In this document: piece after piece, positions 1-5,921 of the stretch
Layout: each line of letters begins with the position of its first letter
Position numbering within the stretch: the stretch's first letter is position 1
Source of the DNA: CAYMOV01 sp964392085
GTDB lineage: Bacteria > Oederibacteriota > Muellerivitia > Muellerivitales > Muellerivitaceae
Direction of reading: 5' to 3'
Length of the DNA: 13,242 nucleotides
NCBI GenBank assembly: GCA_964392085.1
Contig: CAYMOV010000068.1
Coordinates: forward strand, 1 to 13,242
Translations under genes and position numbers: made by a program
The notes under the pieces: model-generated
Told to the model about the DNA's origin: nothing
Database searches by the model: none
What the model saw: the letters and a program-made list of their open reading frames with translations, nothing else

Positions 1-528
1 CTGGGGCGGGTTGGGATTGAGGTAGTTCTCCAGGCAATCCACCTGTTCATCGGTGACCAGGATGACCGTCCGGGAGGCGCCCCCCCGCCAACCCAGCCCA
101 TCGGCCGCCATGAGCGCGCCTAGGTCCTGCTCATCCCCGCCGTAGGTCGTCAGGCTCCCTACCCAGGCCTGGAAGACCCCGTCATCGGAGGTGAACCCGA
201 AGGTCTGCACGTTGTCCGAGAAGGCCACGAGTCCGTTGCGGTAGTCGATCCCCTCGGAGGCTAATTGGGCCGTGAAGGACTGGATATCGGCGCTGATGTT
301 CGCCAAGTAGGGGACCATTGAGTTCGAGACGTCAAGCGCCCAGACGATGTCGGCCATGGGATGGCTGGAGGGGGAAGCCACATGGAGGCAGACAGTCACC
401 GTGTCGCCCAACTGGGCCACGGGCGGGTTGATGCTCTTGGAAAGGGTCACGATCTGCGCCTGGACGGCCGCCGGCCCGAAGGCCCACCCGAGGCAGGCCA
501 GAAGTCCCCATACTCTTGGATGTGTCAT
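1..528 (-). CDS. Secreted VWA-domain protein (3' end beyond window)
   Basis: The reading frame is open from an ATG at 526-528 to the left edge, so 176 N-terminal residues are visible and the C-terminus is missing. Residues 1-25 (MTHPRVWGLLACLGWAFGPA then AVQAQ) form a signal peptide with a likely AQA-type cleavage site, so the product is exported. Residues 30-55 look like a short beta-sandwich lead-in. From about residue 60 a von Willebrand factor A domain begins: IVWALDVSNSM carries the MIDAS pattern D66-x-S68-x-S70, followed by a Thr-rich loop with T127/T128 and D132, and then VILVTDEQ with D160. These are the metal-coordinating elements of VWA domains, which usually bind protein or matrix partners. 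A TAG lies in frame nine codons upstream of the ATG. A GTG seven codons upstream is possible, but the ATG directly precedes the signal peptide. A candidate promoter lies in the 90-bp gap upstream. The substrate is unknown; the missing C-terminus could carry a sorting domain. Confidence 0.82.
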   Translation of the reverse strand, partial: MTHPRVWGLLACLGWAFGPAAVQAQIVTLSKSINPPVAQLGDTVTVCLHVASPSSHPMADIVWALDVSNSMVPYLANISADIQSFTAQLASEGIDYRNGLVAFSDNVQTFGFTSDDGVFQAWVGSLTTYGGDEQDLGALMAADGLGWRGGASRTVILVTDEQVDCLENYLNPNPPQ

Positions 529-554
529 CGCATATCGCCCCGACCTCACGTCAG

Positions 555-583
555 ACTAATCCATCAAGACCGTCTACAGTCAA
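555..583 (-). promoter_or_regulatory. Candidate sigma-70-like promoter before the VWA gene
   Basis: On the minus strand TTGACT (578-583, 5 of 6 to the -35 consensus) is separated by exactly 17 bases from ATTAGT (555-560, 3 of 6 to the -10 consensus). The predicted start lies about 20 bases before the ATG at 528. The -10 box is poor and the promoter rules of this organism are unknown, so this is tentative. If real, the VWA gene can be transcribed apart from the coiled-coil gene upstream. Confidence 0.3.
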
Positions 584-618
584 CCGTGGTAGTCCCCCAT
601 AAGGCCGCGGCGGACACC

Positions 619-1599
619 CTATTTTTTTGTGGCCGTCCAGACGATCGCCCCCAGGGCGATCAGGAGGGCCGCCCCCGGGACCCACTTGGAGGTCAGGGCC
701 CGGTCCAGGGGTCGGGCGTATTGCTTCTCGGGAGCCATCAGCTTTTCGACCTTCTGCTTGAGGATGGAGACATCCTCGACGTTGTCCCTGAGGTCCTTCC
801 TCATGATGCTCAGGTTTTGACGAAGCTCGGTATCCGTGAGGTTTTTCTCATCCGCCTTCTTCCCCACCTCCTCCAGGCGGCTGTTGACCTTGGCGAGGTC
901 CCCCTGAAGCGCCTCCAAGAGGCTCCGGAGAAGTTGGAGCTCGTCCTTTTGGGCGGCACGGTCCGCCAGCCTTGTTTTTTCGGTCGCGTCGTCGTCCTGG
1001 CGCCTTTTCTCGGCGTCCTTCGCCAACTGGTCGAGCCGGTCCGACATTTCGGATACACGGGCTTTCAGGGCATGCACCTCTTCCACGGAGACCACGGGGA
1101 CAGGGGTTGCGGTGGGGGTGAAGGTGGCGGTGGGGACCGGCACGGCGCTTTTCAACGCCGGTTTCGGGGTGGTGGCCGTGTCGGCGGGCGTCAGGGCAAC
1201 CGTGATCTCCGCGAGTTTCTTCTCAAAGGCCCAAGCCGAAAGGCCCTTGGAGCGTAAGGCCCCCTTTTTCTCCCGCACCAAGGCTAGGAGCGCGGTCCAG
1301 TCGGCCAAGGGGTAATCGCCATCGCCGGGATGAAGCGCGGCCGGGTCCATCCCCTTGATATCGGGATAGATTCCCGCCAGGGCCGCCGTGACGTCCGTCG
1401 GGGTCATGGCATCCTTCAGGAAGGGTTTCAAGGATTCCAACGGGCCGGTTTCGGCAAGGCGGTTCAACAGCTCAACCTGGGTCGCGGGGGCATGGGCGTC
1501 CTCGGCCGTCGCCGCCTCGGCGGCCGCCAGGGCCAGGGCCGGGGGGAAGGCGATCAGGAGGCTGAGGGTCCAAACCAGCGGGCGGATCAGGGTTTTCAA
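619..1599 (-). CDS. Secreted coiled-coil protein with C-terminal membrane anchor
   Basis: A 326-residue protein of no recognised family, starting at a TTG (1597-1599) that shares TTGA with the stop of the upstream 84-residue gene; this suggests translational coupling. Residues 1-26 are a signal peptide (hydrophobic TLSLLIAFPPALALAAAEA). Residues 35-135 are a mostly helical region. Residues 136-170 are a low-complexity Thr/Pro/Ala linker with the run TATFTPTATPVPVV. Residues 172-290 are strongly charged and heptad-like, typical of a long coiled coil. Residues 306-323 (WVPGAALLIALGAIVW) are a single hydrophobic helix followed by TATKK, probably a membrane anchor with a short basic tail. The layout suggests a periplasmic coiled-coil rod held at the membrane by its C-terminus, perhaps partnering the 84-residue membrane protein. 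The linker uses the same alternating Thr-x style as the giant protein at the right end of the window. Function is not known. Confidence 0.85.
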   Translation of the reverse strand: MKTLIRPLVWTLSLLIAFPPALALAAAEAATAEDAHAPATQVELLNRLAETGPLESLKPFLKDAMTPTDVTAALAGIYPDIKGMDPAALHPGDGDYPLADWTALLALVREKKGALRSKGLSAWAFEKKLAEITVALTPADTATTPKPALKSAVPVPTATFTPTATPVPVVSVEEVHALKARVSEMSDRLDQLAKDAEKRRQDDDATEKTRLADRAAQKDELQLLRSLLEALQGDLAKVNSRLEEVGKKADEKNLTDTELRQNLSIMRKDLRDNVEDVSILKQKVEKLMAPEKQYARPLDRALTSKWVPGAALLIALGAIVWTATKK

Positions 1600-1850
1600 G
1601 GACGGCCCCCTTCGGAGGACTCGAAACGCTTCTCGTAGAGGCTGTCCAATAGCGAGACCAAGGTGAACCCGCCTCCTAGGATCAAGAAGAGGAACTTCGC
1701 GGCTTCCCTCATCACGTCGTCCCAGACCCGCCCCGAGGCCAGGAAGGTCAAGAGGACCACGATCCCCAGGAAAAGGTACCAGAGGACATTGGCGTAGACA
1801 TATTGCATCAACCGGGTGGGTTCGGGCGCCGTCGGGGGTTTGGGGGCCAT
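1596..1850 (-). CDS. Small two-helix membrane protein
   Basis: An 84-residue protein starting at ATG 1848-1850, with a good ribosome-binding site (GAGGA, about 6 bases upstream). It begins with a Pro-rich cytosolic-looking segment (MAPKPPTAPEPTRLMQ). A hydrophobic stretch follows at about residues 18-42 (ANVLWYLFLGIVVLLTFLAS), then a polar link with Asp/Arg (GRVWDDVMREAA), a second hydrophobic stretch at about 51-69 (AKFLFLILGGGFTLVSLLDS) and a charged tail. Two transmembrane helices with both ends on the same side are likely. The gene starts 15 bases after the pyrE stop, and its TGA overlaps the TTG start of the downstream coiled-coil gene, so the two are probably made together. No family was recognised; size and shape recall holins or small scaffold subunits, but nothing specific supports either. 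Confidence 0.8.
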   Translation of the reverse strand: MAPKPPTAPEPTRLMQYVYANVLWYLFLGIVVLLTFLASGRVWDDVMREAAKFLFLILGGGFTLVSLLDSLYEKRFESSEGGRP

Positions 1851-1865
1851 GGGTTTCCTCGACCT

Positions 1866-2453
1866 TTAGAACTTCGCCCGGGACCCGGGCTTAACCGCCG
1901 GGGTGCCTTGGGCGCAAAGGGGGCATTGGGCCGGTTCCCAACTGGTGACTTCCAGGCTGACCAGGGAGGTCATGGGGACGTCGAAATCCTTGGCGGCCTG
2001 CCCGTTTGAGCGGTCCATGAGGCTTCCCACGCCCACCACCTCGGCGCCGAGGCTTCGGATGACCGCGATGGATTCCCGGACCGACTTCCCGGTGGTGATG
2101 ACGTCCTCCACCGCGAAGACGCGCTCTCCCGGCGCCACGGAGAAACCCCGCCGGAGTTCCATCTTATCGTCGGTCTTCCCCCGTTCGGTGAAAATCGCCC
2201 GGACCCCCAGGGCCCGGGCCAGTTCCTGCCCCACCACCACCCCTCCCAGGGCCGGGGAGACCACGGCCTTGGGTTTGAGCGGCTTCACCAGCTCCGCCAG
2301 GGCCGCGCAGAGCTTTTCGGCGTGCCACGGGTACTGGAGCACTAGGGCGCATTGGAGGTACCGGTCGCTGTGGCGGCCTGAGGAAAGCTGAAAATGGCCC
2401 TTCAGGAGCGCTTGGGACTCCTCGAACAGCTTCAGGACTTCTTCCTTCGTCAT
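1866..2453 (-). CDS. pyrE: Orotate phosphoribosyltransferase
   Basis: A 195-residue enzyme that joins orotate to PRPP to make orotidine 5'-monophosphate, the fifth step of de novo pyrimidine synthesis, in the cytosol. The N-terminal signature SSGRHSDRYLQ is at 24-34. The core beta strand is VVSPALGGVVVGQELA (64-79). The catalytic flexible loop is ERGKTDDKMELRRGF (90-104). The type I phosphoribosyltransferase PRPP motif VFAVEDVITTGKSV is at 112-125. The C-terminal CPLCAQGTPAVKPGSR with a Cys-x2-Cys pair is a known feature of one bacterial PyrE subgroup. Length is normal. The start is taken at ATG 2451-2453. The frame stays open upstream to 2768, but that stretch is Gly/Arg/Pro-rich, has no PyrE similarity and overlaps pyrF. 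The gene begins 14 bases after the pyrF stop and is probably co-transcribed with it. Confidence 0.95.
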   Translation of the reverse strand: MTKEEVLKLFEESQALLKGHFQLSSGRHSDRYLQCALVLQYPWHAEKLCAALAELVKPLKPKAVVSPALGGVVVGQELARALGVRAIFTERGKTDDKMELRRGFSVAPGERVFAVEDVITTGKSVRESIAVIRSLGAEVVGVGSLMDRSNGQAAKDFDVPMTSLVSLEVTSWEPAQCPLCAQGTPAVKPGSRAKF

Positions 2454-2467
2454 GTCGGTTCCCTGGT

Positions 2468-3295
2468 CTAGTTTTTGGGCAGGTACGGCTTCATGGCCTG
2501 GACCATCCGGCTCGCCTCGGCCTTGGCGGCCAGGGCGAAGTCCGGGCCCTTCGAGGCGTACAAAATACTCCGGGAAGCGTTCACCAACAAGCCCGCGCCG
2601 TCGCCGGACCGGCCATCCCTCAGCACGGATTCCAAATCCCCGCCCTGGGCCCCCACCCCCGGCACCAGGAACGGCGCTTGGGGCGCCAGGGACCGGATTG
2701 ACCCCAGGGTTTCGGCTTGGGTGGCCCCCACCACGAGCCCCACTTCCCCCAAGGTGTGCTTTCCCCATTCCAGGGCGGTCTTGGCCACCTTCTCATAAAG
2801 GAAGGATCCGTCCTCGAGTTTTTGGGTCTCGAACTCGGCCGCCGAGGGGTTGGAGGTCAGGCACAGGACGAAAACGCAGGACCCGGGGTACCCCAGGAAG
2901 GGTTCCACGGAATCCTTGCCCATGTAGGGCGCCACGGTGAGCGCGTCGCACTTCATCCGGCCGAAGAAGGCCTCGGCGTAGGCCCGGGAAGTGTTGCCGA
3001 TGTCACCCCGCTTGGCGTCGGCCACGAACAGGGCGCCGGGCGGCATGGACTTGCGGAGGGCCTCAAGCATTTCCCATCCCGCCGGGCCCAGGGCCTCGAA
3101 AAAGGCCAAGTTGGGCTTGTAGGCCGCCGCCAGGTCCTGGGTGGCGTCCACGATGGACCGGCAGAATTGGTAGGCGCCCCGGGCGTCGCGGGTGATTCCC
3201 TCGGGCAATTTGGCCATGTCCACGTCGAGCCCGACGCAAAGGTACCCGCCGGTCCTTAGGACCGCCTGCTTGAGCCGCGCTGAAAATCTATCCAA
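2468..3295 (-). CDS. pyrF: Orotidine-5'-phosphate decarboxylase, subfamily 2
   Basis: A 275-residue enzyme that decarboxylates OMP to UMP, the last step of UMP synthesis. The catalytic Asp-Lys-x-x-Asp array is in FVADAKRGDIGNT (90-102: D93, K95, D98). CVGLDVD (20-26) and YKPNLAFFE (59-67) form the first strands of the TIM barrel. VPGVGAQGGD (211-220) and VNASRSILYA (238-247) form the phosphate-binding end. The length and the AYKPN / DAKRGDIGNT forms fit the longer subfamily 2 enzymes. I place the start at TTG 3293-3295, because GGGAGG lies 5 bases upstream (3301-3306). A longer frame from a TTG at 3313 would bury this ribosome-binding site inside the coding region and add only six residues. 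The stop is 14 bases before pyrE. A 121-bp AT-rich spacer separates it from the rlpA-like gene upstream. Confidence 0.95.
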   Translation of the reverse strand: MDRFSARLKQAVLRTGGYLCVGLDVDMAKLPEGITRDARGAYQFCRSIVDATQDLAAAYKPNLAFFEALGPAGWEMLEALRKSMPPGALFVADAKRGDIGNTSRAYAEAFFGRMKCDALTVAPYMGKDSVEPFLGYPGSCVFVLCLTSNPSAAEFETQKLEDGSFLYEKVAKTALEWGKHTLGEVGLVVGATQAETLGSIRSLAPQAPFLVPGVGAQGGDLESVLRDGRSGDGAGLLVNASRSILYASKGPDFALAAKAEASRMVQAMKPYLPKN

Positions 3296-3416
3296 GACAA
3301 CCTCCCAAGGCAATTAGGAATTCGGAATTCGAAATGAGGAGTGGGAACACGACATGTCCATTGCCTTTTCCTTTAGATTTTAATTCAGCATTCCTAATTC
3401 CTCATTCCACAATTCT
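3296..3416. repeat. AT-rich spacer with long imperfect inverted repeat
   Basis: Most of this 121-bp gap between the rlpA-like gene and pyrF is AT-rich and unlike the surrounding GC-rich DNA. AATTAGGAATTCGGAATT at 3312-3329 is matched in inverted orientation by AATTCAGCATTCCTAATT at 3382-3399. The arms differ only at two central positions and enclose a 52-base loop. Next to both arms are further copies of the words ATGAGGA and GGAATT (3335-3341; inverted around 3401-3407). The words AATTAGGA, AATGAGGA and AATTCGGA are shuffled as in mosaic intergenic repeat families. On the minus strand it could also form a hairpin in the mRNA before pyrF. There is no clear T-run terminator. Confidence 0.6.
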
Positions 3417-3908
3417 TCAGTTCGTAGCCATCTTGACGATCTCCAGCCTCACGCGGGCCGTCCCCACGTCCCTCATGCCCAGGGCCCGGGCCGCTTTTCG
3501 GGACAGGTCGATGATCCGCCCCGCCACGTAAGGTCCCCGGTCGTTGATCCTGACCTCGACCGACTTGCCGTTGTCCAGGTTGTGCACCCTCACCACGGTC
3601 TGGAGCGGCAGGGTCTTATGGGCCGCCGTCATGTCGTACATGTCGAAGACTTCCCCGCTGGACGTCAACCGCCCGTTGAAGTCCTGGCCATACCAGGAAG
3701 CCAAACCCTCCATCTCGTTTTTCCAGTCCCCGGTCCGAGTCGACCCCGGCTTGCCGGATTCCGACCCGGAAGATGCGGTTGAGACCGCCCGGCCGGCTCC
3801 TCCCGACAGTTCCTGGCGGATCGGCACACAAGCCTGGGTCGCCAGGAGGCAATACCCGGCCAGGAGGAAACTGAAAGTCCGGAGCCTGTATCCCGGAGGG
3901 GTCCTCAC
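3417..3908 (-). CDS. rlpA: RlpA-like septal/cell-wall protein (double-psi beta-barrel)
   Basis: A 163-residue protein of the RlpA family, whose members cut or bind peptidoglycan glycan strands freed of stem peptides. Residues 10-27 (RTFSFLLAGYCLLATQAC) are a signal peptide ending at Cys27. The residues before Cys27 (A-T-Q-A) are a weak lipobox, so lipoprotein modification is possible but not certain. Residues 28-66 are a Ser/Gly-rich linker. Residues 67-158 are the double-psi beta-barrel: ASWYGQDFNGRLTSSGEVFD, MTAAHKTLP, VRVHNLDNGKSVEVRINDRG and IIDLSRKAARALGM. The conserved Glu86, His97 and Asp123 are present. There is no SPOR domain, so septal targeting by denuded glycan is not indicated. 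The GTG start (3906-3908) shares GTGA with the pyrD stop, so it is coupled to pyrD although it has no role in pyrimidine synthesis. Confidence 0.88.
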   Translation of the reverse strand: MRTPPGYRLRTFSFLLAGYCLLATQACVPIRQELSGGAGRAVSTASSGSESGKPGSTRTGDWKNEMEGLASWYGQDFNGRLTSSGEVFDMYDMTAAHKTLPLQTVVRVHNLDNGKSVEVRINDRGPYVAGRIIDLSRKAARALGMRDVGTARVRLEIVKMATN

Positions 3909-4882
3909 GCTTGGGGCGGCCCCACCCGGAGGCCGCCGATGATCTCATGGACGTCGGCAACCTTTTGGGCCTTCAGGTAGGCCGCCAGGCCCTGGACGAC
4001 CTTGAGGGCCGCCTGGGGCTCCAGGTAATTGGCGGTTCCGACGGCCACCGCGGTGGCCCCCGCCAAGAGGTACTCGGCGGCGTCCTCCCCAGTCACGATG
4101 CCGCCCATACCCACCAGGGGCACCTTCACGGCCTGGGCGACCTGATAGATCACGCGAAGGCCGATGGGTTTGACCGCCGGGCCGGAAAGCCCACCCGTCA
4201 CGTTTCGGAGCATCGGACGACGGGTCTGGGCGTCAATGGCCATCCCCACGACCGTATTAATGGCCGAGAGGGCGTCGCTCCCCGAGTCCACACAGGCCCG
4301 GGCGACGGACCGGACATCGGTCACATTAGGTGAAAGCTTGGTGATCAAGGTGTGGCTCGTGGATTTCCGGACCATGGTCACCACCCGAACCGCGCCCTCC
4401 ACGGTCGAACCGAACTCAATGCCCCCCTCCTTCACGTTGGGACAGGAGATATTGACCTCCAGGGCCCCGATCCCGGGCACCCCCTCCAAGCGTCGGGCCA
4501 ACTCGGCGTATTCGTCCACTGTCCGCCCGTTGATGTTGACGACGCAGGGCACCCCGGCCTTTCGGAGGAACGGGAGCTTGTCCTTCAGGAAGGCGTCCAC
4601 CCCAACGTTTTGCAGGCCGATGGCGTTCAGCATCCCCGCGGGGGTTTCGGCCATGCGGGGCGGGGGGTTGCCGGGGCGGGGTTCAAGGGTGGTGCCCTTG
4701 ACCATGATGGCCCCGAGCTTCGATAGAGGGTAGAACCGGGAGATTTCCTCGCCGTACCCGAAACAACCGGAGGCCACCATCACCGGGTTGACCATCCGGA
4801 GCCGACCGATCGACACGGCCATTTGGGGGGCTTTCGGGGCGGCCTTGGCCGCGGGTTTCCGGGGGGGCTTGGGATGGGCCAT
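3905..4882 (-). CDS. pyrD: Dihydroorotate dehydrogenase 1B, catalytic subunit
   Basis: A 325-residue FMN enzyme that oxidises dihydroorotate to orotate. Residues 22-50 (AVSIGRLRMVNPVMVASGCFGYG) and KGTTLEPRPGNPPPR (62-76) are family signatures. NISCPN (144-149) holds the catalytic base Cys147, the mark of class 1 enzymes, whereas class 2 uses Ser. TKLSPN (181-186), NTVVGMAID (209-217), GGLSGPAVKPI (230-240) and GMGGIVTGEDA (258-268) form the FMN and substrate site. Adjacent pyrK marks it as class 1B, which passes electrons to NAD+. I choose ATG 4880-4882 because GGAG lies 8 bases upstream. A TTG at 4888 overlapping the pyrK stop is too close to that site. The first 20 residues (Lys/Pro/Ala-rich) are an unusual extension before the conserved domain. 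It starts 2 bases after the pyrK stop. Confidence 0.95.
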   Translation of the reverse strand: MAHPKPPRKPAAKAAPKAPQMAVSIGRLRMVNPVMVASGCFGYGEEISRFYPLSKLGAIMVKGTTLEPRPGNPPPRMAETPAGMLNAIGLQNVGVDAFLKDKLPFLRKAGVPCVVNINGRTVDEYAELARRLEGVPGIGALEVNISCPNVKEGGIEFGSTVEGAVRVVTMVRKSTSHTLITKLSPNVTDVRSVARACVDSGSDALSAINTVVGMAIDAQTRRPMLRNVTGGLSGPAVKPIGLRVIYQVAQAVKVPLVGMGGIVTGEDAAEYLLAGATAVAVGTANYLEPQAALKVVQGLAAYLKAQKVADVHEIIGGLRVGPPQA

Positions 4883-4884
4883 GG

Positions 4885-5712
4885 TCAATTCTCCAGTCGG
4901 TCCCAGAGGATTTGGGAGGCCTCAATGGCCGGACCCTCAACGCAGGTCCGGACCATCTTGGGACCGTCCCCTTGGTCCACGGGACAGGCGCAGGTAAGGC
5001 AGATCCCGAGTCCGCAGGCCATGTGCTCTTCCCAAGACAGGTAGGCCTTGACCCCATGTTTTGCCGCCACCTTCGCCACGGTCTTGAACATGGGCCTGGG
5101 ACCGCAGGCGTGGATGACCGAGCCCTTCGGAGCCTTCCCCGAAGCCAGGTATTCGTCCAAAAGTTGGGTGACGTAACCCTTCCTCCCCATCGACCCGTCA
5201 TCGGTCGCCAGGGCCAAGGGAACCTTGAGTTTCTTGAAGACGTCCAATTCGACCAGGTCGGATCCGGTACGGGCCCCGAGGAAGACCGCTTGGGGGATCT
5301 TTCGGGCCTTCAGGGCCTCGGAAAGGAAGATCAGGGGAGCCACCCCAATGCCGCCGCTGACGATGAGCGCCGGGTGGGAACGGTCCAGGTGGGGAAAAGG
5401 CCGGCCCAGGGGGCCCAGGACGTTGATCGATTCACCGGGTTTTTTCCCAGAAAGAAGCCTGGTCCCCCCCCGGAGGATGGCGTACAAGACCTCGATCTTT
5501 CGGCTCTTCCGGGGACCCGGGAGGATCCGGGCGATGGAGAAGGGACGCCGAAGGAGGGGCGAGTAGCCGGGTTGGAGCCTGAGGTTGACGAATTGGCCTG
5601 GTAGGGCTTGGGCCAAGGCGCCCTCGGCGTCCTCAAACACCAATTTCCAATAGCCGCCCAGGGGCCTGTTTTTCAGGATTTTGGCTTCAAAGGCTCGGGG
5701 GGTCGAAGGCAA
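4885..5712 (-). CDS. pyrK: Dihydroorotate dehydrogenase electron transfer subunit
   Basis: A 275-residue FAD and iron-sulfur protein that carries electrons from PyrD to NAD+. The ferredoxin-reductase-like FAD domain has LLRRPFSIA (53-61). The NAD domain has LIVSGGIGVAPL (116-127), ATDDGSMGRKGYVT (169-182) and HACGPRPMF (201-209). The C-terminal [2Fe-2S] site has four Cys in the PyrK pattern C-x4-C-x2-C-x15-C (233, 238, 241, 257). I set the start at TTG 5710-5712 because AAAGGA lies about 8 bases upstream and the resulting length is typical. The frame can be read back to another TTG at 5811, which also has a GGGAGG upstream and would add 33 residues with no family similarity; this cannot be fully excluded. 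It is the first gene of the pyr block and divergent from the GH3 gene. Confidence 0.93.
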   Translation of the reverse strand: MPSTPRAFEAKILKNRPLGGYWKLVFEDAEGALAQALPGQFVNLRLQPGYSPLLRRPFSIARILPGPRKSRKIEVLYAILRGGTRLLSGKKPGESINVLGPLGRPFPHLDRSHPALIVSGGIGVAPLIFLSEALKARKIPQAVFLGARTGSDLVELDVFKKLKVPLALATDDGSMGRKGYVTQLLDEYLASGKAPKGSVIHACGPRPMFKTVAKVAAKHGVKAYLSWEEHMACGLGICLTCACPVDQGDGPKMVRTCVEGPAIEASQILWDRLEN

Positions 5713-5921
5713 GGAGCCATCCTTTATATGAAGAAGGCGACCCGTAGGCCGCCTCAGGTTGAAGTCCGGTCCAGTCCCTGGGACGCGCCCCAAGGCCGGT
5801 TCCGGCCTCAAGGATAAGGACCTCCCGGCCGGCTTGCAACCGCCTTTTCCCGTCCTCCCACCCGGTTTGGAACGACCACGGACGCCATTTTGAAGCCCGG
5901 CTTTTGGTAAGATCCTCCGCT
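5713..5921. promoter_or_regulatory. Divergent intergenic region between pyrK and the GH3 gene
   Basis: These 209 bases must hold the promoters for both the pyr block and the GH3 gene. No convincing -35/-10 pair was found on either strand. On the minus strand a TATAAA lies close to the proposed pyrK start and overlaps its AAAGGA ribosome-binding site, so both cannot be used as such. GGGAGG on the minus strand at about 5822-5827 is a possible alternative ribosome-binding site for a longer PyrK. Two GC palindromes are present: the hairpin at 5793-5808 and CCGGCCGG at 5825-5832. Confidence 0.4.
5793..5808 (-). repeat. GC-rich hairpin in pyr leader
   Basis: On the minus strand AGGCCGG and CCGGCCT face each other as a perfect 7-bp inverted repeat around two bases. 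A real stem would open to about 6 bp with a 4-base loop. It lies about 80 bases upstream of the proposed pyrK start, so it would be in the mRNA leader if transcription starts further upstream. There is no following T-run, so it is not a standard terminator. If the longer PyrK start is correct, it lies inside codons instead. Confidence 0.35.

Noticed and set aside
361..1257. Plus-strand frame of 298 codons opposite the VWA and coiled-coil genes
   Set aside because: It is antisense to two genes with clear signal peptides and domain structure; its sequence has no recognisable features.
2454..2768. 105-codon N-terminal extension of PyrE
   Set aside because: It is open in frame but Gly/Arg/Pro-rich with no PyrE similarity, and it lies fully within pyrF. 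The ATG at 2453 gives a normal-length enzyme.
5713..5811. 33-residue N-terminal extension of PyrK from a TTG at 5811
   Set aside because: No family similarity and an unusual composition; the TTG at 5712 has a good AAAGGA and gives a typical length. Not fully excluded, since GGGAGG also precedes 5811.
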